Shown here piece by piece: positions 1 to 7,439 of a DNA stretch of 64,000 bases. A model generated the notes under the pieces. The model had not been told where the DNA came from, did no database searches, and worked only from the letters and a program-made list of their open reading frames with translations. This stretch comes from Longimicrobiales bacterium. GTDB taxonomy: Bacteria > Gemmatimonadota > Gemmatimonadetes > Longimicrobiales > Gaopeijiaceae. How positions within the stretch are numbered: position 1 is the first letter of the stretch; each line of letters begins with the position of its first letter. A program made the translations under genes and the position numbers. The stretch covers positions 23,959-87,958 of the forward strand of contig JANQRP010000031.1 of assembly GCA_028284495.1 (NCBI GenBank), in the 5' to 3' direction.

Positions 1-2327
1 GTCATGGCGAATGCGCGGGGCGCGGTCGAACTCCGGTATGCGTCATCGACCGTCTGGAACGATCGAGGTGGGATGTCGGGGTTCAGGTCTCCGAGGGCGG
101 TGCGCACGACCGGCGCGAGGGAAGCCGGCTCGACGCCGGGCCGCGCTCGCACCACGAGGGTGCTCCAGTTGAGCCAGTCCCACTGCTTCTGCGCGAAGGG
201 GATGTAGATCGCCGGTGCCGGCTCCTCGTCCGCGGCCGCCATCCGGGCGTCGGCCACCACGCCGACGATCTCGCGCCACGGAGTCTCGTCCACGCGGAAC
301 GCCATCCGATGTCCCACCGCTCCGCCGTCCGGGAAGTGCTTCCGCGCGAGTGTCTCGTTGAGGATCACGACGGGCGTCGCGTCCCGTGTGTCGGTCTCCG
401 CGAAGTCCCGTCCCTCGACCACGTTGCGGCCGAGAACCGAGAAGTAGTCGGCGCCGATGGCGTGGAGCATCTCGTCGTCCTCCCGGCCGCTCGGGTTGGT
501 GGCCACGCGCCCCTCGATCGCGAAGCTGAACGTCATGCTGACGTCGGTGCCCGGCGGCTGCGACGTCGTGGTCACCGCTTCGACCCCGGGTGCGGACTCG
601 ACCCGCCGCACGAGTTCGTCGAAGAAGCGCAGATGGTCCGGTCCGGTCGGGTACGCGTCGGACGGCGGGAACACGGTGGTCATGGCGAGTCCCGTCGCGT
701 CGAACCCGAGGTCGGTGGACTGGACCGCCCGGAACGAGCGGATGAGCAGCCCCGACCCGATCAGGAGGACGACCGAGAGTGCGACCTGCGCGGTGAGCAG
801 GGCGGCGCGGAGACGCACGTGTCCGCGCTCCGATGCGCCGCGGCTGGATCGGAGGGCGGCGTTCAGGTCGACCCGCGAGAACCGCAGCGCGGGAAGGAGG
901 GCGAACAGCAGGACACTCCCCATCGAGACGAGCGCGGTGAAGCTCAGCATGCGGAGGTCGATGCGTGCGTCCTCGAGGCCGGGAATTCCGGCCGGGGCCG
1001 AGCTCAGGAGCCCGCCCAGCAGGAACCACGCGAGGACGGCGCCGGCCACGGCGCCCCCGACCGCGATCACTCCACCCTCGACGAGCAGGTGTCGGAGGAT
1101 TCGGCCCCGCCCGGCACCGAGCGCGCCCCGGACCGCCAGCTCGCGGTGCCGCGCCATCGATCGGGCCACGACGAGGTTGGCGAGGTTTCCGCACGCGATC
1201 AGCATGACGAGGACCACCGCGCCGAGCAGGATGCGGAAGAGCGACGCGTTGTCGCCGACGATGTCGCGGTGGAGGGGCGTCACGTTGGCTCCCCACCCGG
1301 TCATCTCGGCGGGCCACGTTTCCGCGATGCGGGCCGAGAGGTCGTCCATCTCCCGTTGCGCGTCCTCGAGCGAAACGCCGTCGGCGAGGCGCGCCAGGAC
1401 GAAGAAGTTGTGCGACGTCCGGCTGTCCGGAGAGATGTTGCTGTCGTAGAGCGGCACCCAGAAGTCCACGCGCCGTGACGGGTACTCGAGCGACTCCGGC
1501 ATCACGCCGACGATCTCGAGGCTCGTCGGTCCGATGGTGACCGTGCGGCCGAGGACGCCGCGGTCCGCTCCGTACCGGGTGCGCCACCAGCTCTCCGAGA
1601 TCACCACGGTCGCCCGCTCCTCCGCCGCGTCTTCCCGGCTCAGCGCCCGACCGAGAAGCGGATCCACGCCGAGGGCTTCCAGCACCTCCGGCTCGACCGT
1701 GGCGGTCCCGACCAGCTCCGCGCCCTGTTCGCCGAACAGTGTCTGGTTCCCGGCTCCGTAGTAGCCCCCGAGCACCTCGAACGACCGCGCCATTCTCTGC
1801 CAGTCGTGGACGTTCCCCGCCGACACCACGTTGCGGGTGGAGCCCTGGGGAGACGTCTCCCACACCCGCACGAGTTCGCCCGGCTCCGGGTACGGGAGAG
1901 GAGCGAGCAGCACCGCCCACACGAGGCTGAAGATGGCCGTGGTCGCGCCGACGCCGACGGCCAGGGTCGTCACGGCCACCCCGGTGAACGAGGGAGTACG
2001 CAGCAGCGTGCGCAGGGCGTGACGGAGGTCCTGACCGAGCGCGGCGACCCATGCCCGCCGAGACCCGGCGCGCCGCTCGCGTCGCACCTCCCGGGCGGTG
2101 TCGGACCGTACGCTCTCCGGGTCGCCGAGCCGCGCCTCCGCTGCGGCGCGTGCCTCGTGCTCCGGCATCCCGCGCGCCATGTACTCCTTCGCGCGCATGT
2201 CCAGGTGGAAGCGGAGTTCGTCGTCCGCTTCCCGGTCCGGGTCGCGACCCGGAATGTCGGGGAGACGACGGTGCGGTGCGTCGCCGGCCCCGGGTCCGCG
2301 TGGAGGCGGGTCGCCGGGCCCGCTCAC
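1..2327 (-). CDS. ADOP-family ABC permease (MacB_PCD/FtsX), C-terminus off the left edge
   Basis: This is an inner-membrane permease of the acidobacterial-duplicated-orphan-permease type, which is usually found beside a PadR regulator and without its own ATPase; the substrate is unknown. About 775 codons are visible. A short N-terminal region (residues 30-75, [15 protein letters not shown]) is followed by the first transmembrane helix ([16 protein letters not shown]), a periplasmic MacB core, a first FtsX helical bundle ([27 protein letters not shown]), and a second MacB core that ends at the window edge near YRSSTAP. The final FtsX bundle, roughly 110 residues in relatives, lies outside. The GTG start at 2327 is chosen because it overlaps the TGA of the PadR gene as GTGA, implying translational coupling. 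Family call is firm; function is not. Confidence 0.9.
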   Translation of the reverse strand, partial: MSGPGDPPPRGPGAGDAPHRRLPDIPGRDPDREADDELRFHLDMRAKEYMARGMPEHEARAAAEARLGDPESVRSDTAREVRRERRAGSRRAWVAALGQDLRHALRTLLRTPSFTGVAVTTLAVGVGATTAIFSLVWAVLLAPLPYPEPGELVRVWETSPQGSTRNVVSAGNVHDWQRMARSFEVLGGYYGAGNQTLFGEQGAELVGTATVEPEVLEALGVDPLLGRALSREDAAEERATVVISESWWRTRYGADRGVLGRTVTIGPTSLEIVGVMPESLEYPSRRVDFWVPLYDSNISPDSRTSHNFFVLARLADGVSLEDAQREMDDLSARIAETWPAEMTGWGANVTPLHRDIVGDNASLFRILLGAVVLVMLIACGNLANLVVARSMARHRELAVRGALGAGRGRILRHLLVEGGVIAVGGAVAGAVLAWFLLGGLLSSAPAGIPGLEDARIDLRMLSFTALVSMGSVLLFALLPALRFSRVDLNAALRSSRGASERGHVRLRAALLTAQVALSVVLLIGSGLLIRSFRAVQSTDLGFDATGLAMTTVFPPSDAYPTGPDHLRFFDELVRRVESAPGVEAVTTTSQPPGTDVSMTFSFAIEGRVATNPSGREDDEMLHAIGADYFSVLGRNVVEGRDFAETDTRDATPVVILNETLARKHFPDGGAVGHRMAFRVDETPWREIVGVVADARMAAADEEPAPAIYIPFAQKQWDWLNWSTLVVRARPGVEPASLAPVVRTALGDLNPDIPPRSFQTVDDAYRSSTAPRAFAM

Positions 2328-2665
2328 GCGACCTCTCCCGCGTCGAGCGCCTGGTCCACGATGTCCACCAGGCGTGCCCAGCTCGCTCGCTGCCGAGCCA
2401 GTTCCTTCCGGCCCTTTTTGGTGAGGGAGTAGAACTTCGCGCGGCGGTTGTTCTCGGAGAGCCCCCACTCCGACTCGATCCACCCCTTGGCCGCGATGCG
2501 GTGGAGGGCGGGGTAGAGCGAGCCCTCCTCGACACGGAGTGCGTCGTCGGTGGCGGCCTCGATCCATCGCGCCACCCCGTACCCGTGACGAGCCCCCCCG
2601 CTCAGGGCGCGAAGGATGAGCATCGGCAGCGTGCCCTGCAGCAGTCCCCGATCGTCTTCGAACAT
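2324..2665 (-). CDS. PadR-family transcriptional regulator
   Basis: A 113-residue winged-helix DNA-binding protein. It has the PadR signature: [14 protein letters not shown] near the N-terminus, [13 protein letters not shown] in helix 2/3, the wing [12 protein letters not shown], and [10 protein letters not shown] before a C-terminal dimerisation helix. PadR proteins usually repress their own operon, here probably together with the downstream ADOP permease, whose GTG overlaps this stop codon. The ATG at 2665 is preferred over longer in-frame starts because it has GGGAGAG directly upstream and because conservation begins there. Two similar 18-bp boxes lie 60-115 bp upstream and are candidate binding sites. 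Confidence 0.93.
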   Translation of the reverse strand: MFEDDRGLLQGTLPMLILRALSGGARHGYGVARWIEAATDDALRVEEGSLYPALHRIAAKGWIESEWGLSENNRRAKFYSLTKKGRKELARQRASWARLVDIVDQALDAGEVA

Positions 2666-2727
2666 CTCTCCCGTCCCTCCCTCCGAGCCCCGGTCCGTCG
2701 ACCCTCCGCGACGTGCGGTGGGACGTT

Positions 2728-2778
2728 CCCCTAGATATCGAAGGGAAGAATGACGGCCGCCCCCTAGACATGCAAGGG
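2728..2778 (-). promoter_or_regulatory. Candidate PadR-operon promoter with two direct-repeat operator boxes
   Basis: Plus-strand boxes CCCCTAGATATCGAAGGG (2728-2745) and CCCCTAGACATGCAAGGG (2761-2778) match at 14 of 18 positions and start 33 bp apart. On the minus strand the distal box supplies a -35-like TTGCAT (2775-2770). After a 17-base spacer there is a weak -10-like CATTCT (2752-2747), which places the start of transcription inside the proximal box. This is the expected layout for repressor autoregulation. The remainder of the 309-bp gap between the PadR gene and the lipoprotein at 2975 holds nothing else I can identify. Confidence 0.5.
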
Positions 2779-2974
2779 TTTTGTCCCGGCATCCCGATGC
2801 GGCGGACCGGCGCCGCGGACCGGAACGGGCGGGCAGGGGGGCTGGTCCGATGGGGGTTGGCGGACGGCGTGGCGAAGCCGCACCATACACGGACGTCGCG
2901 CGCCGGCTCGTCGTCACCGCCCGCCCGACCCCCGTTCGTCGACGGTCCGACGCGCTTCTCCCACACGGATCCTC

Positions 2975-4141
2975 ATGAGAGCCAGATGGATCATCCTGCC
3001 GGCGCTGGCCGCAGCCACCGTCGGTCTCGGCTGCGCGGAGGGGGCGCCGCCGGCTGACGCTGGGGGCCCGGAGGCCCCGGCCACGTCAGAGGCCGGGGTG
3101 GTCGACCTGGCCCACGCCCCCCGTCCGGAGATCGCGCTGCGCGCCACGCCGTCCGTCGCGTTCGGATCGATCGATGGCTCGGCCACGGACGGCTTCGCCG
3201 CGGTCGTCTCCGGAACGCGTCTCTCCGACGGCTCGTTCGTCCTGCTCGATCGCTACCGCGACATCCGGCGCCTCGTGGTCGTCGATGCCGCGGGCCGGTT
3301 CGTCCGGGAGCTGGGTCGGGTCGGCGAAGGACCCGGGGAGTTCGACTATCCGCAGATGGTGATGGCCGATGCGGACGGTGGGGTGGCGACCTGGGATGCC
3401 CGGCGAGGCCGGCTCATCCGATACGGCGTGGATGGAGAGGTGCGGGCGGATACCCGGCTCGGGGCAGGAACGACGGGCGTCGTCGCGCTGGACGTCACCC
3501 GTGACCTGCCTCTCGCGGTGGTCGAGGAGAACCCCCCCGATCGCTCTTTCGGGCGGCAGGACAACGTTGCTCGGCTCGTGCGTCTCCCGCGCGGCGACAC
3601 CGAGCCGGACGTCCTCGCGGAGTTCCCGGGTCTCAGCTGGCACCTCACCGAGGTCGACGGCGGTGTCCGCCTCGATCGGCCCTGGTACTACCCGCGCGTG
3701 ATGTCGGCCTTCAACCGGTCGGGGTTGTGGACGGCGACCGGTGTGGACTGGACCCTCGTCCTCCGCAGCGCGGACGACGGACGGATCCTCGGTCGCGTTC
3801 GTCTGGACGACGACGTCGCGCCCTTTCCGAGGGACTCCGTCGAGAACGTGCTCCCCGACGCGCCAGACGTTCGGCCCCCTCTCGCGGCGCTCGAGATCGA
3901 CCGTGACGGGCGGATCTGGATCGGGCTCCGCGATCTCCCGATCGAGCGCCTGCCGTCGGGGATGGGGGAGATCGTATCCGACTGGATCGTGCTCGACGAG
4001 ACCGGTCGACGCGTGGTGGGCGAGGTGTCGCTCCCTCCGCGTCGACGGCTCCTGGAGGCTTCGGCTCACGGCGTGCTCACCGTCACGGCGGACGGCGAGT
4101 ACGACACCCCGATCGTCGAGTGGTGGGAGTTCGCGCCGTGA
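2975..4141 (+). CDS. 6-bladed beta-propeller lipoprotein
   Basis: A 388-residue secreted protein. The signal peptide MRARWIILPALAAATVGLGC ends in a lipobox-like cysteine, so it is probably membrane-anchored outside the cytoplasm. The body is a 6-bladed beta-propeller, with the first-blade motif SDGSFVLLDRYRDIRRL, the family hallmark ELGRVGEGPGEF near residue 110, and blade strands such as DRDGRIWIGL near residue 310. No catalytic residues are evident; such proteins are thought to be ligand- or protein-binding scaffolds. Its stop codon overlaps the GTG of the ABC ATPase downstream, so this copy appears to be part of that transporter's operon, unlike the free-standing paralogues at 22-33 kb. 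Confidence 0.85.
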   Translation: MRARWIILPALAAATVGLGCAEGAPPADAGGPEAPATSEAGVVDLAHAPRPEIALRATPSVAFGSIDGSATDGFAAVVSGTRLSDGSFVLLDRYRDIRRLVVVDAAGRFVRELGRVGEGPGEFDYPQMVMADADGGVATWDARRGRLIRYGVDGEVRADTRLGAGTTGVVALDVTRDLPLAVVEENPPDRSFGRQDNVARLVRLPRGDTEPDVLAEFPGLSWHLTEVDGGVRLDRPWYYPRVMSAFNRSGLWTATGVDWTLVLRSADDGRILGRVRLDDDVAPFPRDSVENVLPDAPDVRPPLAALEIDRDGRIWIGLRDLPIERLPSGMGEIVSDWIVLDETGRRVVGEVSLPPRRRLLEASAHGVLTVTADGEYDTPIVEWWEFAP

Positions 4142-5100
4142 CGGCCATCGCCACCATCGGCCTCAGGAAGTGGTACCGTTCAGGCTTCAGTCGGACTCGG
4201 GCCGTCGACGGCATCACCTTCCGGGTCGAACGCGGGCAGATCTTCGGGTTTCTCGGGCCGAACGGGAGCGGGAAGACGACCACCATCGGCCTCCTGCTCG
4301 GCATCCTCCGGCCGACGGCGGGGGAGGTGGAGCTGCTCGGCCGGAGCGGGCGTCGGGGGCTTCTCGAAGCCCGCCGTCGCACGGGCGCGACCCTCGAGAC
4401 GCCCAACTTCTACCCGTATCTCTCGGGCGAGAGAAACCTCCGCCTCGTCGCCCGGGTGAAGGGTGCGCCCGACGCGGACGTGGACCGCGCGCTGGATCTG
4501 GTCGGGCTCTCGGATCGTCGTACCGACCGGTTCGCTGCGTACAGTCTCGGGATGAAGCAGCGCCTCGCACTGGCCGCCACCGTGATCGGGGATCCGGAGC
4601 TGATCATCCTCGACGAGCCGGCGAACGGGCTCGATCCGGAGGGGATGCGCGAGATCCGCGAGATCATCCTCCGGCTCGCCGACGAGGGTCGCACGATCTT
4701 CCTGTCGAGCCACCTTCTCGCCGAAGTCGAGAAGACCTGCACGCACGTCGCGATCATCAAGAAGGGCCAGCTGATCCGACAGGGTACGGTGGACGAGATC
4801 GTGGAGACCGGGTTCGTGTACGCGCTCCGGGCCGACGACCCCGCCGCGCTCGCGGAGGCCGCCCGGACCTTCCCGGGCGCCCGTGAGGTCTGGACGGAGC
4901 GCGACGCCGACGCCGACGTCTTCGTCGAGCTGGCCGCTCGCGAGCCCGCCGAGCTCAATCGATTCCTGAGCGGGCGTGCGGTGTTCGTGTCGCGCCTGGT
5001 GGAGCACCGGCGGAGCCTCGAGGACGCCTTCATCGAGGCGACGGGGGACGCCGCGGGGGAATCCGGCGGGGAATCCACGGGGGAGGGGAGCACCGGATGA
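4138..5100 (+). CDS. ABC transporter ATP-binding protein (ABC-2/CcmA type)
   Basis: A 320-residue cytoplasmic ATPase that would energise the permease encoded next. The nucleotide-binding domain has Walker A GPNGSGKTT (about 40-48), signature YSLGMKQRLALA (about 135), Walker B LIILDEPANGLD (about 155) and the switch histidine in LSSHLLAE (about 192). About 90 further residues form the C-terminal extension seen in DrrA/CcmA-like subunits. The start is the GTG at 4138, which overlaps the preceding TGA and has GGGAG eight bases upstream; an in-frame GTG at 4120 is a less likely alternative. The substrate cannot be told from sequence. Confidence 0.92.
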   Translation: MTAIATIGLRKWYRSGFSRTRAVDGITFRVERGQIFGFLGPNGSGKTTTIGLLLGILRPTAGEVELLGRSGRRGLLEARRRTGATLETPNFYPYLSGERNLRLVARVKGAPDADVDRALDLVGLSDRRTDRFAAYSLGMKQRLALAATVIGDPELIILDEPANGLDPEGMREIREIILRLADEGRTIFLSSHLLAEVEKTCTHVAIIKKGQLIRQGTVDEIVETGFVYALRADDPAALAEAARTFPGAREVWTERDADADVFVELAAREPAELNRFLSGRAVFVSRLVEHRRSLEDAFIEATGDAAGESGGESTGEGSTG

Positions 5101-5915
5101 GCACGGCACCTCTGTGGCTGGTCGCCGTCCGGAACGAGCTCCGGAAAGCGGTTCACCGTCGCGCGCTGCGGCTCACGTGGGCGGGATTCGTGCTCGTCTG
5201 CGCGCTCGTCTCGATCCAGATCCTGAACGCCGAATCGAACGACGGGGGGCCGCTCGCCATGGCCGATCTCTGGCCGAGCGCCCTCGGGGGCCTCGGCGGG
5301 CTGGCCGGCATCATGGCGGGTGTGGCCTTCGCTCTGCTGCTGGGGTCGGAGTGGGACTGGAGGACGGGGCGCCAGAACGTCATCGACGGCCTGGGCCGTG
5401 GCGAGTGGTTCACGGGGAAGCTCGGGCTGCTCGTCGTGATCGCCGGCGCGTTCGTGACCACGCACGTGCTGACGACCGGGATCGGCGTGCTCGTGGTCGG
5501 GGAGCCGCTGGACGGCGGGTGGATCGAGCTCTGGCACGTGAAGTGGATGCTCGGCCTGCTGGCCGGACTCACCTGCACGCTGACGATCGCGCTGGTGACG
5601 GGCCTCGGGACGTCGGGCGCGGGCGCGGCGACGGCGCTCTTTCTCGTCTGGATCGCGGCCGAGCCGCTCATGTCGGCGGGGCTGCGCGAGTACGACGACT
5701 GGCGCGGCTGGATCGGCGAGCACCTGCCGGCCGGAACGTTCGCGCGGCTTCAGCAGCGTCCGACGTGGGACCCGGTATTCGCCGAGCGGGCCGCGGCCGA
5801 TCCGGAGCTGGCCGCGCGGATGGTGCCGGCGTCGGCGACCATGCTGGAAGCCCTCGTCTGGGTCGTGATCCTCACGTCGAGCGCCTGGCTGCTGTACCGC
5901 AGGCGAGACCTCTAG
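5097..5915 (+). CDS. ABC-2 family transporter permease
   Basis: A 272-residue integral membrane protein whose ATG overlaps the ATPase stop codon (ATGA). It has the six-helix ABC-2 pattern: an N-terminal amphipathic stretch (VAVRNELRKAVHRRALRLTW), a helix near 25-45 (FVLVCALVSI), and further hydrophobic segments around 65-90, 115-140, 150-175, 180-200 and 245-265. It ends with a basic tail YRRRDL. The motif SEWDWRTGRQNVIDGLGR resembles the cytoplasmic loop of multidrug/bacitracin-type permeases. With the ATPase it should make a homodimeric exporter or envelope-remodelling complex. Only the family is supported. Confidence 0.85.
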   Translation: MSTAPLWLVAVRNELRKAVHRRALRLTWAGFVLVCALVSIQILNAESNDGGPLAMADLWPSALGGLGGLAGIMAGVAFALLLGSEWDWRTGRQNVIDGLGRGEWFTGKLGLLVVIAGAFVTTHVLTTGIGVLVVGEPLDGGWIELWHVKWMLGLLAGLTCTLTIALVTGLGTSGAGAATALFLVWIAAEPLMSAGLREYDDWRGWIGEHLPAGTFARLQQRPTWDPVFAERAAADPELAARMVPASATMLEALVWVVILTSSAWLLYRRRDL

Positions 5916-5987
5916 CCTGTAGGAATCCGCAACGTTCGGCGCTGAGCGGGCGTCCAACGAGTCAACCCACGACGAAGGAGGAGACCC

Positions 5988-7187
5988 GTGCCGACCCTCG
6001 CGCCCGACGTCCCGATCCGACGTCACCTCTGCGCGGCGATCGCGCTGGCGGTGACCGCCTGCGCCGAGTCGCCCGCCCCCACCTCATGGGAGGTCGAGCG
6101 GGTGGCCGTGGGCGACACCACCGTCGTCCGCACGGTCGCGGGCCAGGCCTGGCGGGGCGGAGTCGAACTCGTGGAGGACGTCACGATCGGGGTCCTCGAG
6201 GGCCCGCCGGAACTCACGTTCGGCTCGATCTCGAGGATCGCCGAGGCGCCGGACGGCGGTGTGTACGTGCTCGACGCTCAGGCCATCCAGATTCGGCAGT
6301 ACGATCGCAACGGCGAATTCGTGCGCGACATCGGCCGAGAGGGGCAGGGGCCGGGCGAGTACCAGCGACTGAGCCTCGGGATGGTCGCCGACGCCGCCGG
6401 CGTGCTCTACATGCACGACTGGGGCAACCGCCGCGTACTCCGGTTCGGACCGGACGGCGAGGCGCTGCCGTCGTGGGCGCCGACCTCGACGTACCTGACC
6501 ACGGTGCCCGGCCAGTGGGTGTTCAGCGAGGCGGCCGGCGCGATTCTGGTCACGGGTCAGGTCGAGGGCAGGCCGGCGCTGCTCGCGATGCGGGACGGCC
6601 TGATCGAGGACACGATCGTCGTGCCGCACCTCCCGGGGATGCCGGCGGAGCGCGGTGGTCCGTACCGCGTGGACACGTACTGGGGCCGCACCCCCGACGG
6701 CTGCATGGTCGTCGGGGTGAGTGCCGCGTATTCGCTGGACGTCCGCTGTCCCGACGGGGTCGTGAGGATCGAGCGCGAGGTCGAGCCGATTCCCGTTCAT
6801 CCCGAGGAGGCGGCAGCGTATCGGGCGCAGTTCGAGTGGATGGATCGGGAGCCCCAGTACCGCGCGCCCGTGGGCGAGTGGCTGCCATCCACCATGCCAC
6901 CGTTCCGCGGCATCACCGTCGGCCGCGACGCCCGCATCTGGGTCCGGCGGAACGTCGAGCCGATTCCGGTCCCCACCGAGGACAGCCCGGGCGCGCCCCC
7001 GGCCGTGGGGTGGGCCCAGCCGTTCGTGTACGACGTGTTCGAGGTGGACGGAACGTTCCTCGGAGAAGTCCGCTTTCCCGCGAACCACGAGCCGAGGCTG
7101 TTCGGCGACGGCTACGTCTGGGCCATCCGGCGGGGGGAGTTCGGGGAGGAGTACCTCGTGCGGCTCCGGGTCGTCCCGATCGGCTAG
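5988..7187 (+). CDS. 6-bladed beta-propeller lipoprotein
   Basis: A 399-residue lipoprotein with signal region LCAAIALAVTAC (good lipobox V-T-A-C). A typical family N-terminus follows (GDTTVVRTVAGQAW, then VTIGVLEGPPELTFGSI), then DRNGEFVRDIGREGQGPGEY and repeated propeller strands such as GVYVLDAQAIQIRQYD. The GTG start at 5988 is decided by a strong AAGGAGGAG ribosome-binding site at 5975-5983. Its N-terminal pattern GDTTVVRT...EGPPE is closest within this window to the copy at 32211, which suggests the two belong to one subfamily. No enzymatic motif is seen. It lies 72 bases after the ABC permease and may be read through from it. Confidence 0.87.
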   Translation: MPTLAPDVPIRRHLCAAIALAVTACAESPAPTSWEVERVAVGDTTVVRTVAGQAWRGGVELVEDVTIGVLEGPPELTFGSISRIAEAPDGGVYVLDAQAIQIRQYDRNGEFVRDIGREGQGPGEYQRLSLGMVADAAGVLYMHDWGNRRVLRFGPDGEALPSWAPTSTYLTTVPGQWVFSEAAGAILVTGQVEGRPALLAMRDGLIEDTIVVPHLPGMPAERGGPYRVDTYWGRTPDGCMVVGVSAAYSLDVRCPDGVVRIEREVEPIPVHPEEAAAYRAQFEWMDREPQYRAPVGEWLPSTMPPFRGITVGRDARIWVRRNVEPIPVPTEDSPGAPPAVGWAQPFVYDVFEVDGTFLGEVRFPANHEPRLFGDGYVWAIRRGEFGEEYLVRLRVVPIG

Positions 7188-7387
7188 GTCCTCGCCGCGG
7201 TTCGATCGGACATCCGCGCGCTGTGATCGCGTCGCCGAGTCTGCACCAGTTCAGGCGCAGGCCGTGGGAGACTCTCCGTTCGACCGAACCTTCGCGGTCG
7301 CTACCTGCTGGCGATCCCGGTGGCTACCGCAGCAGCCGTACAGCCGCCCGGCCACGCACCGCACCGCGCTCGCTGCGCCTAGGGTGG

Positions 7388-7417
7388 TGGACCGATCAAT
7401 GATAACGAGATATCATT
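7388..7417 (+). promoter_or_regulatory. Promoter overlapped by a perfect inverted repeat (candidate iron/metal operator)
   Basis: AATGATA (7398-7404) and TATCATT (7411-7417) are exact reverse complements separated by six bases, in an otherwise GC-rich intergenic region. The right arm contains a -10-like TATCAT (7411-7416). A -35-like TGGACC lies at 7388-7393 with 17-base spacing, so a protein bound to the repeat would block transcription. The AT-rich GATAAT-like sequence resembles Fur boxes, and the downstream gene is a siderophore-type receptor. Assignment to Fur is inference. Confidence 0.6.
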
Positions 7418-7439
7418 ACTGCCCTTGCTCTGGCTTCGG

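Noticed and set aside
43..2535. A minus-strand open frame of about 830 codons overlapping the first ADOP gene
   Set aside because: Its product is an Arg/Pro/Gly-rich sequence without domains. The overlapping frame encodes a clear ADOP permease, so this is a by-product of high GC content.
4976..7402. A plus-strand open frame of about 808 codons across the ABC permease and the second propeller
   Set aside because: Low-complexity Arg/Ala-rich translation; the real genes occupy another frame with signal peptides and motifs.
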